64,000 nucleotides of DNA from Tabrizicola caldifontis (GTDB taxonomy: Bacteria; Pseudomonadota; Alphaproteobacteria; Rhodobacterales; Rhodobacteraceae). The position numbers were made by a program, and so were the translations under genes. Under the pieces are notes generated by a model. The model saw nothing but the letters and a program-made list of their open reading frames with translations, had not been told where the DNA came from and ran no database searches. The DNA lies in the NCBI RefSeq assembly GCF_004762095.1, contig NZ_SIJH01000007.1:110653-174652 (forward strand). Reading direction: 5' to 3'. Position 1 is the first letter of the stretch. Every line of letters begins with the position of its first letter. Shown in pieces: positions 55,679 through 63,871 of this stretch.

Positions 55679-57124
55679 ATGCGCCGCCACCGCAACGTGA
55701 AGATTGTGGCCACACTTGGCCCCGCGTCCAGCAGCTACGAGATGATACGCGCGCTTTTCGAGGCCGGGGCAGACGTGTTCCGCCTGAACATGAGCCACGG
55801 CGGCCACGACGACATCCGCAAGCGGCACGAGATCATCCGCCAGGTCGAAAGGGATCTGGGCCGCCCGATCGGCATTCTTGCCGATCTTCAGGGGCCGAAA
55901 CTGCGTGTCGGCGTCTTCGCCAACGGGGCCGAGGAACTGGTCGAGGGCGCGGCCTTCCGCATGGATCTTTCCACCGTGCCAGGCGACGCGAACCGGGTGA
56001 ACCTGCCCCACCCCGAGATCTTCGCCGCGCTGGAGCCCGGTGCGACGCTCTTGGTCAATGACGGCAAGATCCGGCTGCGGGTCAGAACCTGCGGCAAGGA
56101 CTTTGCCGAATGCACGGTCGAGGTCGGCGGCACGATTTCCAACCGAAAGGGCGTGAACGTGCCCGATGTGGTGCTGCCGCTGGCAGCCCTTTCGGAAAAG
56201 GACCGCAGCGACCTGGAATTCGTCTGCGAACTGGGCGTGGACTGGCTGGCACTGTCCTTCGTCCAGCGCCCCGAGGACGTGATCGAGGCCAGAAGCCTGG
56301 CCAAGGGCCGCGCCGCGATCCTGTCGAAGATCGAGAAACCCGCTGCGGTCAAGGCCTATGACGCGATCCTTCAGGTCAGCGACGGCATCATGGTGGCCCG
56401 GGGCGACCTGGGCGTGGAACTTCCCGTCACCTCGGTGCCACCTATCCAGAAGCGGCTGGTCCGGGGCGCGCGGGCAGCGGCCAAGCCGGTGATCGTGGCC
56501 ACGCAGATGCTGGAATCGATGATCGAATCACCGGTGCCTACCCGGGCCGAGGTGTCGGACGTGGCCACGGCCATCTACGAAGGTGCCGACGCGGTCATGC
56601 TGTCTGCGGAATCGGCTGCCGGCAAATACCCGGTCGAGGCGGTGACGACGATGGATTCCGTCGCCGTGAGCGTCGAGAAGGATCCGACCTACCGCGCGAT
56701 CATCGAGGCCAGCCGCCATGTGCGACGGGAATCCGTGGCCGACGGCATCGTGGCGGCGGCACGCGAAATCGCCGAAGCCACCAACATCAAGGCGATCTGC
56801 TGCTTCAGCCAGACCGGCAACACCGCGGCCCTCGTCGCCCGCGAACGCCCGCATGTGCCGATCATCGCGCTGACCCCGCTGATGTCCACCGCGCGGCGCA
56901 TGGCGCTGACCTGGGGGGCGCATTGCGTCATCACCGAACCGCAGGAACGCTTCAAGGGAGCCGTGCTTGCCGCCGTCGGCGCAGCCCGGGCCAGCGGCTT
57001 CGCCACCGAGGAAGACCAGATCGTGGTCACCGCGGGTGTGCCCTTCAACGTCAAGGGCACCACGAACATCCTGCGCGTCGCGCCCTGTGACGAGCGATTG
57101 ATTTCGCGCGTCGATCCGGGGTAA
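55679..57124 (+). CDS. pyk: Pyruvate kinase
   Basis: A 481-residue pyruvate kinase converting phosphoenolpyruvate and ADP to pyruvate and ATP. ATLGPASS, FRLNMSHG, ADLQGPKLRVG, the catalytic lysine in LSKIEKP, MVARGDLGVELP and ATQMLESMI are all present; the C-terminal regulatory domain is intact. AGGAGG lies six bases before the ATG at 55679; the ATG two codons earlier is too close to it. Confidence 0.97.
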   Translation: MRRHRNVKIVATLGPASSSYEMIRALFEAGADVFRLNMSHGGHDDIRKRHEIIRQVERDLGRPIGILADLQGPKLRVGVFANGAEELVEGAAFRMDLSTVPGDANRVNLPHPEIFAALEPGATLLVNDGKIRLRVRTCGKDFAECTVEVGGTISNRKGVNVPDVVLPLAALSEKDRSDLEFVCELGVDWLALSFVQRPEDVIEARSLAKGRAAILSKIEKPAAVKAYDAILQVSDGIMVARGDLGVELPVTSVPPIQKRLVRGARAAAKPVIVATQMLESMIESPVPTRAEVSDVATAIYEGADAVMLSAESAAGKYPVEAVTTMDSVAVSVEKDPTYRAIIEASRHVRRESVADGIVAAAREIAEATNIKAICCFSQTGNTAALVARERPHVPIIALTPLMSTARRMALTWGAHCVITEPQERFKGAVLAAVGAARASGFATEEDQIVVTAGVPFNVKGTTNILRVAPCDERLISRVDPG

Positions 57125-57155
57125 TCTGACCGGGCGAAGGCCAGGGAAAGGTATC

Positions 57156-57380
57156 ATGGATACGGATCTGGTTCTGACGGTCGGAATCGTCATTGCCGTC
57201 CTGTCGGTACCTTCCCTGCTGTCGGCCTGGGCCGAAAGCCGTACACCAAGGGTTGGGGTGGTCATGCTGATCGTGGCGATCGGCATGGTGCTGTTTGCAG
57301 TCATGACGCGGCCCGGCGGCTATTCGTTCGAAGAAGTTCCCAACGTAATGCTGAACGTCTTCGCGCGCGTGATCCGCTGA
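57156..57380 (+). CDS. Small two-helix membrane protein between pyk and rpmI
   Basis: A 74-residue protein with two hydrophobic helices (about 6-24 and 34-52) linked by a charged loop ([10 protein letters not shown]), and a C-terminal [13 protein letters not shown] segment. The start has AAGG upstream. I do not recognise a function. It lies 31 bases after pyk on the same strand and ahead of the rpmI promoter. Confidence 0.7.
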   Translation: MDTDLVLTVGIVIAVLSVPSLLSAWAESRTPRVGVVMLIVAIGMVLFAVMTRPGGYSFEEVPNVMLNVFARVIR

Positions 57381-57390
57381 ACGCAGCCCC

Positions 57391-57419
57391 TTGCGCCTTC
57401 GGCCGGCAGCGCCTATAGG
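57391..57419 (+). promoter_or_regulatory. Predicted promoter of rpmI-rplT
   Basis: TTGCGC (57391-57396), a 17-base spacer and TATAGG (57414-57419) lie 70 bases before rpmI. The 5' leader could fold (GCGCC repeats), but no L20-binding mimic was established. Confidence 0.5.
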
Positions 57420-57489
57420 GGCGCCTTCAATACCCGCACGGCCGGCCCAGGTGGCATGCCGAGTCGTGCCTGAAACCACGGAGATGGAA

Positions 57490-57690
57490 ATGCCCAAGAT
57501 GAAGACCAAGTCGGCGGCGAAGAAGCGCTTCAGCTTCACGGCCACCGGTCGGGTGAAGGCCGGCGTCGCCGGCAAGCGCCACGGCATGATCAAGCGCACC
57601 CCGAAATTCGTCCGCGACGCGACCGGCACCATGCTGCTGTGCGACAGCGATGCGAAGATCGTCAAGAAATACATGCCCTACGACCGGTAA
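57490..57690 (+). CDS. rpmI: 50S ribosomal protein L35
   Basis: A 66-residue L35: [14 protein letters not shown] at the start, [10 protein letters not shown] in the middle. GGAGATGGAA forms the ribosome site. It is followed 12 bases later by rplT, the standard pair. Confidence 0.98.
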   Translation: MPKMKTKSAAKKRFSFTATGRVKAGVAGKRHGMIKRTPKFVRDATGTMLLCDSDAKIVKKYMPYDR

Positions 57691-57702
57691 GGAGAGCCTC
57701 AG

Positions 57703-58065
57703 ATGTCCCGCGTCAAGTCCGGCAAGGTCACGCACGCCCGTCACCGCAAGGTGATCAAGCAGGCGAAAGGCTACTACGCCGCCCGTTCCACCAACTTCCG
57801 CACCGCCACCCAGGCGGTGGACAAGGCCAATCAGTATGCGACCCGCGACCGCAAGACCCGCAAACGGAACTTCCGTGCGCTGTGGATCCAGCGGATCAAC
57901 GCGGCCGTTCGGCTGTTCGATGCCGACATGACCTATTCACGCCTGATCAATGGCCTGGCCAAGGCCGGGATCGAGGTTGATCGCAAGGTTCTGGCCGATC
58001 TGGCCGTGCACGAGCCCGAGGCCTTCAACGCCATCGCCGACAAGGCGAAGGCCGCTCTGGCCTGA
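57703..58065 (+). CDS. rplT: 50S ribosomal protein L20
   Basis: A 120-residue L20. [37 protein letters not shown] and [13 protein letters not shown] are diagnostic. It is an early assembly protein of the 50S subunit. AGGAGA precedes the ATG and a strong terminator follows. Confidence 0.98.
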   Translation: MSRVKSGKVTHARHRKVIKQAKGYYAARSTNFRTATQAVDKANQYATRDRKTRKRNFRALWIQRINAAVRLFDADMTYSRLINGLAKAGIEVDRKVLADLAVHEPEAFNAIADKAKAALA

Positions 58066-58090
58066 GCCGGGCGAACCGTTCCGATGCGAA

Positions 58091-58118
58091 AGGCCCCGCG
58101 ATGCCGCGGGGCCTTTTT
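58091..58118 (+). terminator. Rho-independent terminator after rplT
   Basis: AGGCCCCGCG (58091-58100), loop ATGC, and its complement (58105-58114), then TTTT. On the other strand CCTTTCG follows, so it may also end the convergent TSUP gene. Confidence 0.88.
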
Positions 58119-58137
58119 CTTTCGCCTTGCCGCTGCC

Positions 58138-58911
58138 TCAGATCAGGCGCGCGATCTGCCAGACCGACAGCGCCACGATCAGCACCCCCACGATCAGCGT
58201 CAGCATGCGCACCGGAAGGATACGCGTGACATAGCCGGCCAGAGGCGCTGCCGCGACCCCGCCCAGGATCAGCCCCAGCACCGGCCACAGATGGGACGCC
58301 AGCCCCTCGGCCTCTTCCCAGTGGCCGCTCAGCAGTGCTGTCAGGAAGGCTGCCGACACGGATGCGGTCAGGAAGAATTCGACCGTGTTCACCGTGCCGA
58401 TCATCTGCCGCGGATTCCCGCCCGAGCCGATGAGCCCGGTGGTCACCACCGGGCCCCAGCCGCCGCCGCCGACCGCATCCATGAAGCCCCCCACCGCCCC
58501 CAGAGGCAGAACCACGGCGCTGCGGTGGTGGTCCACCGGCCGGATGTCCCGAAGGCCGCGATAAAGGATGTAAAGCCCCATCAGTCCAAGATAGGCCGCA
58601 ACCCAGGGCCGAAGCGCGTTGCCGTCCATGGCGGTGATCGCATAAGCCCCCAGCACCCCACCGGCAATGCCCGCCGGCGCCAGCCTGAGGAACAGCCGCC
58701 AGTTCACGTTGCGGTGCCAGACATGGGATGTCGCCGAGGCTGCGGTGGTGAAAAGCTCGGCCGCGTGGACGCTGGCCGAAGCAGCGGCAGGGGGCACCCC
58801 GAAGGCCAGCAGCACCGACGAGGACACAACCCCGTATGCCATGCCCAACGCGCCATCGATGATCTGGGCCAGAAAGCCCACGATCACGAACAGAGTGAAT
58901 AGGTCTTCCAT
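58138..58911 (-). CDS. TSUP (TauE/SafE) family sulfite/organosulfonate transporter
   Basis: A 257-residue membrane protein with about eight helices. The two TSUP repeats begin near IVGFLAQIIDGALGMAYG and VGGFMDAVGGGGWGPVVT, the latter the family signature. TSUP proteins move sulfite, sulfonates or related anions, probably outward. AGGAGA precedes the ATG at 58911. An Rrf2 regulator gene lies 135 bases upstream on the same strand. Confidence 0.9.
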   Translation of the reverse strand: MEDLFTLFVIVGFLAQIIDGALGMAYGVVSSSVLLAFGVPPAAASASVHAAELFTTAASATSHVWHRNVNWRLFLRLAPAGIAGGVLGAYAITAMDGNALRPWVAAYLGLMGLYILYRGLRDIRPVDHHRSAVVLPLGAVGGFMDAVGGGGWGPVVTTGLIGSGGNPRQMIGTVNTVEFFLTASVSAAFLTALLSGHWEEAEGLASHLWPVLGLILGGVAAAPLAGYVTRILPVRMLTLIVGVLIVALSVWQIARLI

Positions 58912-58936
58912 GAAGGTCTCCTGCCTCAATTATCCC

Positions 58937-58965
58937 TATTCTCTACCGGTTTTATATGAAATCAA
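58937..58965 (-). promoter_or_regulatory. Predicted promoter and possible regulator site of the TSUP gene
   Basis: On the minus strand TTGATT (58965-58960), 17 bases, AGAATA (58942-58937). An imperfect AT-rich dyad, ATAAAACC...GGGATAAT, overlaps it and could bind the adjacent Rrf2 protein. This is a prediction by position. Confidence 0.45.
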
Positions 58966-59046
58966 GACGTGCCCGGGCCATCCGCAGCAATAGGAACCGT
59001 GTCGCGCGCTCCGGACAGGATCGGGGCAGATGTTCGCTGCCGTCGT

Positions 59047-59472
59047 TCAGACGAAGGAAATCTTCGCGCCGCCGATCGCCTCTTTCAGCGAGGTGCCCTC
59101 AAGCAGCAGCGCGGTCGTGTCGCGCACCGCCAGTAGAACCGGGCGAATCTCGCAGGTCTCTACCGAGACGCAGTCAGGACAGGGGCTGTAGGCGGTCAGG
59201 CTGGCGCAAGGGGCCAGCGCCAGCGGCCCGTCGATGCAGCGCAGGACATCGGCAAAACTGATCGCCTCGGCACCCCGGGCCAGCACATAACCGCCCTGGG
59301 GGCCGCGCCTTGCCATGACCAGTCCACGCAGCTTCAGCGCAGCCAGGATCTGTTCCAGGAACTTGCGGGGAATCCGCTCTGCCTCGGCGATCTCGGCGAC
59401 CGTGGCCGATGCGTCCTTGCGGGCAAGGTAAAGCATGGCATGCAGAGCATAGCGGGCGCGTTGGGTCAGCAT
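59047..59472 (-). CDS. Rrf2 family Fe-S-type transcriptional regulator
   Basis: A 141-residue Rrf2 regulator. A winged HTH covers residues 1-65 (MLTQRARYALHAMLYLA, RIPRKFLEQILAALKLRGLV, RRGPQGGY). Cysteines 89, 98, 101 and 107 (with 79) lie where IscR/NsrR/RirA bind a cluster, but the spacing C-x8-C-x2-C-x5-C is not the standard three-Cys pattern. It is upstream of the TSUP gene, suggesting redox- or sulfur-dependent control of export. Confidence 0.92.
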   Translation of the reverse strand: MLTQRARYALHAMLYLARKDASATVAEIAEAERIPRKFLEQILAALKLRGLVMARRGPQGGYVLARGAEAISFADVLRCIDGPLALAPCASLTAYSPCPDCVSVETCEIRPVLLAVRDTTALLLEGTSLKEAIGGAKISFV

Positions 59473-59525
59473 GAGACCCGTGCTAGCACCCCATGCGCGG
59501 CCATGCAAAGCGTATGACAGGAAGG

Positions 59526-59601
59526 TGGCAGGGGCAGCAGGGCTCGAACCCGCGACCTACGGTTTTGGAGACCGTCGCTCTACCAGCTGAGCTATACCCC
59601 T
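59526..59601 (-). tRNA. tRNA-Trp (anticodon CCA)
   Basis: A 76-base cloverleaf on the minus strand. The acceptor AGGGGTA pairs with TGCCCCT, the anticodon loop is TCTCCAAAA, the T-arm has GGGTTCGAGCCC, and a genomic CCA end is encoded. The only tRNA gene found in the window. Confidence 0.97.
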
Positions 59602-59612
59602 ATACGCGCCAC

Positions 59613-59641
59613 GGGTTACGGCAGCCGCAGGGCAAGGTCAA
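59613..59641 (-). promoter_or_regulatory. Predicted promoter of tRNA-Trp
   Basis: On the minus strand TTGACC (59641-59636), 17 bases, TAACCC (59618-59613), with the tRNA 5' end 12 bases past the -10. The -35 equals that of rpmB. Confidence 0.5.
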
Positions 59642-59717
59642 GGGCTTCCGTGTGCGCCCACGGCTTGCACAGGGGCGCAGAGACGGCTAGCCATCGCGCA
59701 TCCTGCCGGAGGCTGCC

Positions 59718-59945
59718 ATGTTCCCTGCCCGCCTTGCCCCGATCCTGTTCGGCTTCGTCCTGTCCGGCCTGATGAGCCTGATCGTATCGGGCCTGTCCAC
59801 ATTCCGTGCCGTCGGGCTGGTCCATGGCTTCCCCATCCTCTGGCTGTGCAACTGGGCGGTCAGCTGGGCCATCGCCTTCCCAACCGTGCTGGTCGTCGCG
59901 CCGCTGACGCGGAAGATCGTAGCAAGGCTCGTGCGGCAGAACTAG
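59718..59945 (+). CDS. DUF2798 small membrane protein
   Basis: A 75-residue protein with two membrane helices, FGFVLSGLMSLIVSGLSTF and NWAVSWAIAFPTVLVVAP, joined by the VGLVHGFPILWL segment, ending in the basic TRKIVARLVRQN. This is the DUF2798 pattern; the function is unknown. Its stop overlaps the convergent acetyltransferase by four bases. Confidence 0.85.
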   Translation: MFPARLAPILFGFVLSGLMSLIVSGLSTFRAVGLVHGFPILWLCNWAVSWAIAFPTVLVVAPLTRKIVARLVRQN

Positions 59946-60607
59946 GCACCATCCGACGCCAGGGCCTGAAGCCGGGCGATGTCGGCCTGCAACAGCGCCG
60001 GGATCGCCGCCCTGATCCGGTCAATCGGCCAGTCCCACCAGGCCAGCCGCAGAAGAGCCTCGATCGTCGCTTGCGGATAGCGCGGGCGGATCAGCCGGGC
60101 GGGGTTGCCGGCAACGATGGTGTAGGGCGCGACATTGGCCGTGACCACCGCCCCCGCCCCGATGATCGCCCCATCCCCGACCTTCACCCCCGGCAGGATC
60201 AGACCGCCATGGCCGATCCAGACGTCATTGCCGATCACCGTATCGGGCAGGCCCTGGAACGCGGCCTTGTAGCCCTCGATCGTCGCCGGATCGAAGACCG
60301 GAAAGGGATAGGTCGTCAGCCCATCCATCGCGTGGTTGGCCGAAGCAGTGATGAAGCGCACGCCATGCGCGATCTGGCAGAAGCGGCCGATCACCAGCCG
60401 TTCGGACGCGCCGGGGTAGAGATAAGGCGCCAGCCGCGCCGCCCAGTCGTGGTGCGGGGCGGGGGGCGGGTCGAAATCGTTGGCGTAGGTGAAATCGCCA
60501 ACCGAGATGTTGGGGTGATCGATCACCCGGTTCAGATGGACCATGTTCGGATGGATGGTGCCATCCGCGAATGTCAGCGGATACACGCGCAACGGGTCAA
60601 GAGCCAT
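59942..60607 (-). CDS. CatB/Vat-like O-acetyltransferase
   Basis: A 221-residue left-handed beta-helix (hexapeptide repeat) acetyltransferase. ITASANHAMDGLTTYPF contains the catalytic His, and IGNDVWIGHGGLILPGVKVGDGAIIGAGAVVT shows the repeats. The group includes xenobiotic (chloramphenicol, streptogramin) acetyltransferases and sugar O-acetyltransferases; chromosomal copies have unknown substrates and resistance is not implied. The ATG at 60607 has AAAGG upstream. Separate transcription from the GMC operon is likely. Confidence 0.9.
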   Translation of the reverse strand: MALDPLRVYPLTFADGTIHPNMVHLNRVIDHPNISVGDFTYANDFDPPPAPHHDWAARLAPYLYPGASERLVIGRFCQIAHGVRFITASANHAMDGLTTYPFPVFDPATIEGYKAAFQGLPDTVIGNDVWIGHGGLILPGVKVGDGAIIGAGAVVTANVAPYTIVAGNPARLIRPRYPQATIEALLRLAWWDWPIDRIRAAIPALLQADIARLQALASDGA

Positions 60608-60703
60608 GATCGGACCTTTCGTGAACGGTTCAAGGGGAACGTTCAGCGGGTCAGGTCCATCGGTGCCTCCATTGCGATTTGGGCTGCTTAGCATCATGCG
60701 GGG

Positions 60704-60746
60704 CAAAAGAAAAGCCGGGCGCCCCGGTGGAGGCGGGGCGCCCGGC
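60704..60746 (-). terminator. Strong terminator of the GMC operon
   Basis: GCCGGGCGCCCCG (60714-60726) and its exact complement (60734-60746) form a 13-bp stem with a 7-base loop. On the minus strand it is followed by TTTTCTTTT. It lies 40 bases past the GMC stop. Confidence 0.9.
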
Positions 60747-60785
60747 CGGACGCCGGCGGCAGACCAGGCTGCCGCCTGCCCCGGG

Positions 60786-62354
60786 TCAGATGTTGCCGGC
60801 GCTCATCTCGCGGGCAATGTGGTCGGCCTGGCGAATGGCCAGCGCCACGATGGTAAGCGTCGGGTTCTCGGCTGCGCCCGTGGTGAACTGCGACCCGTCC
60901 GATATGAACAGGTTGGCGATGTCATGCGTCTGGCCCCAGCGGTTGCAGACGCCGTCCTCGGGCTTTTCCGACATCCGGCAGGTGCCCAGGTTGTGCGTGC
61001 TGGGATAGGGCGGGGTCGGGAAGGCACGGGTCGCGCCCACCGCCTCGTAGATCGCCATGCCCTGCTGGTAGGCATGGTTGCGCATGGCGATGTCGTTCGG
61101 GTGGTCGTCGAAGTGGACATTGGCGACCGGCAGGCCGAACTGGTCCTTCGTCTCGGAGAGCGTCACCCGGTTCGTCGCCTGCGGCATGTCCTCGCCCACG
61201 ATCCACATCCCGGCCATGTTCTCGTAATGGTCGAGCGCGGTGGTGAAGCTGCGCCCCCAGCCGCCGGGGTTCAGGAAGGCCGCCATGAACGGCAGGCCCA
61301 GGCTCAGCGTCTCCAGCTCGTAGCCGCCGACGAAGCCGCGGCTGGGGTCGTGCCGCGCCTCGTCCTGGATGATCCCGGCCATGGTCGTGCCGCGCCACAT
61401 GCGCACCGGCCTGTCGAAGATCGCATAGACCGATCCCGTGGTATGGCGCATGTAGTTGCGGCCCACCTGGTCGGACGAGTTCGCAAGACCGTTCGGGAAC
61501 ATGCCGGAGGCCGAGTTCAGCAGCAGCCGCGGGGTTTCAAAGCTGTTCCCGGCCACGCAGACGATGCGGGCCTTCTGCATCTGCAGGTTGCCGTCCTTGT
61601 CGAAATATTCGACCCCGGTCACCTTGCCTGCATCGTTGTGCAGGATCCGCGCGACATGGGCGCGCTCGCGCACTTCCAGATTGCCCGTCGCCTCGCCCGC
61701 CGGGATGTCAGTATAGGCCGCCGACCACTTGGCCCCCCACTTGCAGCCCTGGAAGCAGAAGCCGGTCTGCTGGCAGGCCATCCGGCCATCGTAATCGGCC
61801 GAGTTGATCGCCATGCGGCCGGTGTGGACCTCCTTGTAGCCCAGGGCCTTCGCGCCCTTCTCGAAGACGCGGTAGTTGTTGTTCCCCGGCAGGCCGGCGC
61901 GGTCGCCGGTGCGGGTCACGCCCAGCTTGGTTTCGGCCTTCTCATACCAGGGTGCCATCTCGGCCGCGTCGATCGGCCAGTCGAGCAGCGTCGCCCCCTC
62001 GACCTTGCCATAGGTGGTCAGCGCCTTCCACTCGTGGTCCTGGAACCGGATCGAGGCGCCGGCCCAATGGGTTGTGGTGCCACCCACGGCCTTCACGATC
62101 CAGGCCGGCAGCCCGGAGAAGTCCTTCGCCACCCGCCAGCTGCCGCTGGTGGTGCGGGCATCCAGCCAGGCCAGCTGGGTGAAGCTTTCCCATTCGTCGT
62201 TGATGTAGTCCTCGGGCAGGTAACGCCCGCCGGCCTCCAGCGCCACGACCTTGACGCCCTTCTGCGCCAGCTCGTTGGCCAGCACCCCGCCGCCCGCGCC
62301 GGTGCCGATGATGACGACCACGGAGTCGTCGTTCAGGTCGAATTTCGCAACCAT
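60786..62354 (-). CDS. GMC family FAD oxidoreductase (gluconate/sugar dehydrogenase large-subunit type)
   Basis: A 522-residue glucose-methanol-choline-family enzyme. The dinucleotide motif IGTGAGGGVLANEL near residue 16, WAGASIRF, and the C-terminal THNLGTCRM and NLFISDGSQFTT are typical of the FAD-binding large subunit of membrane sugar dehydrogenases. It has no signal peptide. The preceding subunit-3-like gene encodes a Tat signal, so it is probably co-exported. The cytochrome c subunit that takes electrons is missing from the window. The sugar substrate is unknown. Confidence 0.92.
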   Translation of the reverse strand: MVAKFDLNDDSVVVIIGTGAGGGVLANELAQKGVKVVALEAGGRYLPEDYINDEWESFTQLAWLDARTTSGSWRVAKDFSGLPAWIVKAVGGTTTHWAGASIRFQDHEWKALTTYGKVEGATLLDWPIDAAEMAPWYEKAETKLGVTRTGDRAGLPGNNNYRVFEKGAKALGYKEVHTGRMAINSADYDGRMACQQTGFCFQGCKWGAKWSAAYTDIPAGEATGNLEVRERAHVARILHNDAGKVTGVEYFDKDGNLQMQKARIVCVAGNSFETPRLLLNSASGMFPNGLANSSDQVGRNYMRHTTGSVYAIFDRPVRMWRGTTMAGIIQDEARHDPSRGFVGGYELETLSLGLPFMAAFLNPGGWGRSFTTALDHYENMAGMWIVGEDMPQATNRVTLSETKDQFGLPVANVHFDDHPNDIAMRNHAYQQGMAIYEAVGATRAFPTPPYPSTHNLGTCRMSEKPEDGVCNRWGQTHDIANLFISDGSQFTTGAAENPTLTIVALAIRQADHIAREMSAGNI

Positions 62355-62369
62355 GTCTGACCCCTCCCC

Positions 62370-62894
62370 TTACAGCCAGTCGATGTCGTTGAAGCCGCGC
62401 TCGATGTAGCCGCCCTTGCTGAAGCTCTCGCCCTCATAGCCGAAGATCGGCCAGATCTCCTTCTGGTTGTAAAGGCCGGTCACAAGCCCCGCCCGCACGG
62501 TCTGGAAGAAGGGCGTCGTCTCCATCGCCTGGAGAAGCTTCACCCGGTCCTCCTCCCAGCCGGTGCCTACATAGCTGGGGAATCCCGCGGCCTGCGCGGC
62601 GGCATCCAGCGACGCGACGCCCTCGGCGACCATGGCCTTGTGGTCCTCGGAATCGTAGCCCTTCACCGCGATGGCATAGAAACGGTCCGGCACCTGGTCA
62701 TGCGGATAGATGTCGCGCGCCATCTGCAGCAGCGTCGCCATCTGTTCGGGGGTGATCGCCGTCACCTCCAGCGCCCAGGCAGCATCGGGCGCGGCGATGA
62801 AGCCTGCCCCCGTCACTGCCAGCGCCCCGGCCGCCGAAAGGCTTCGCGACAGAAGCTGACGCCGGGTCAGCCCCCGCAGGTCATGTTTCGTCAT
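62370..62894 (-). CDS. Gluconate 2-dehydrogenase subunit 3-like protein with Tat signal
   Basis: A 174-residue protein. A twin-arginine signal (LTRRQLLSRSLSAAGALAV) occupies the N-terminus, with cleavage near AWA at about 41. The mature part (ITPEQMATLLQMARDIYPHD, WPIFGYEG) matches the small subunit of FAD-linked sugar dehydrogenases that carries the large subunit across the membrane. The stop is 15 bases from the GMC start. Confidence 0.92.
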   Translation of the reverse strand: MTKHDLRGLTRRQLLSRSLSAAGALAVTGAGFIAAPDAAWALEVTAITPEQMATLLQMARDIYPHDQVPDRFYAIAVKGYDSEDHKAMVAEGVASLDAAAQAAGFPSYVGTGWEEDRVKLLQAMETTPFFQTVRAGLVTGLYNQKEIWPIFGYEGESFSKGGYIERGFNDIDWL

Positions 62895-62939
62895 TGGTTC
62901 CTCCCTTGCTTTTGGCTGGGTCGGACCGCCTCTCCCTCC

Positions 62940-63335
62940 TCAGAGATAGCGGCCGCCCCGTTGCAGGACCTCGATCTGGTAGCCATCGGGGTCCGCGATG
63001 AAGAAGAAGCGGGCGATGACCGTTCCCGCCGGTGCAAAATCGACCAGCTTGCGCGGGGCAAGTCCCGCCGCCGTAAGCCGCGCGTGCTCGGCGACCACGT
63101 CATCGACGCTGACCGCGAGATGGCCATAGCCGTCGCCCAGGTTGTAGGGCTCGGTCCGGCCCTTGTTGATGGTCAGCTCAAGCTCGAAGGTGCTTTCGGG
63201 ATTGGACAGATAGACCAGGGTGAAGGTCTCGAAATCCAGCCGGTCGGCGACCTTCAGCCCGAAGGCCGTGTCATAGAATGCCAGCGACCGCGCCTCGTGC
63301 AGGACGCGGATCATCGAGTGGATTGCCTTGGCCAT
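62940..63335 (-). CDS. VOC (glyoxalase/bleomycin-resistance) family protein
   Basis: A 131-residue single VOC domain. HSMIRV near the start, FELELTINKG, and the end FFFIADPDGYQIEVLQ carry the metal-ligand His/Glu pattern of glyoxalase I-like enzymes. It is the first gene of the operon leading to the Tat subunit and GMC oxidoreductase, 45 bases apart. It may process a product of sugar oxidation, or be lactoylglutathione lyase-like. Confidence 0.9.
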   Translation of the reverse strand: MAKAIHSMIRVLHEARSLAFYDTAFGLKVADRLDFETFTLVYLSNPESTFELELTINKGRTEPYNLGDGYGHLAVSVDDVVAEHARLTAAGLAPRKLVDFAPAGTVIARFFFIADPDGYQIEVLQRGGRYL

Positions 63336-63336
63336 G

Positions 63337-63415
63337 CCTTACCCCATCTTGCCGAGCAACGATATTGGTAAGGTTAGTGAACCACTTTCCGGCCCGGGTA
63401 GTAGCGGACTACTAC
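63337..63415. promoter_or_regulatory. Dyad-rich control region of the VOC-Tat-GMC operon
   Basis: GTAGTAG-CGGA-CTACTAC (63398-63415) is a perfect 7-bp hairpin. CCTTACC (63337-63343) and GGTAAGG (63367-63373) form another dyad. All lie within 80 bases of the VOC start. Likely operator(s); binding protein unknown. Confidence 0.45.
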
Positions 63416-63427
63416 AGTCGCACTTTT

Positions 63428-63724
63428 CTACTCGGCGGCGAAACGGTCCTGTTGCGGCACCTGGTCCAGCTCTCCCAGATGGATCGTACAGGCGCACCGC
63501 AGAAGCGAGGTGAAATTCGACGTCTCACCGTGCTGTTCCAGCACCTCGGAATGCAGCTTCGACAGGAAGGCGGGCGTGGATGTGCCCTCTTTCGCCGCCA
63601 TCTGGTCCAGGATGCCCCAGAAGGCGCGTTCCAGACGGATCGAGGTGGACTGTCCGTTCAGCCGCAACCGGCGGGTGACGTATTCATAGCGGGCCGGGTC
63701 CTGCCCGGCGAACATCTGACACAT
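63428..63724 (-). CDS. Ribbon-helix-helix domain protein
   Basis: A 98-residue protein with an RHH_4-type domain (residues about 16-60: RRLRLNGQSTSIRLERAFWGILDQMA) and a Cys-containing tail (LLRCACTIHLG). It resembles small alphaproteobacterial RHH proteins of unknown target. GGGAGG precedes the ATG. It lies upstream of the VOC operon on the same strand, 92 bases from it. Confidence 0.85.
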   Translation of the reverse strand: MCQMFAGQDPARYEYVTRRLRLNGQSTSIRLERAFWGILDQMAAKEGTSTPAFLSKLHSEVLEQHGETSNFTSLLRCACTIHLGELDQVPQQDRFAAE

Positions 63725-63802
63725 CGCTGGCCTCCCCCATGTGGTCAGGGGATCAGTGTGGTGCCAGTGAATCGAATCGTCAATTCACGCTTCGACCGAT
63801 GC

Positions 63803-63834
63803 GAAAGGGGCCGCCCGGACGGGCGGCCCCCGAA
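63803..63834 (-). terminator. Terminator of tuf
   Basis: GGGGCCGCCC (63807-63816), loop GGAC, complement 63821-63830. On the minus strand it is followed by CCCCTTTCGC, 42 bases after the tuf stop. Confidence 0.8.
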
Positions 63835-63871
63835 AGGTTGCTCGGCGCGGGACTTTGCCCCGCGGCACGCC

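Noticed and set aside
59942..60607. Antibiotic resistance gene (chloramphenicol/streptogramin acetyltransferase)
   Set aside because: The fold matches, but chromosomal members of this group seldom confer resistance and nothing mobile surrounds it.
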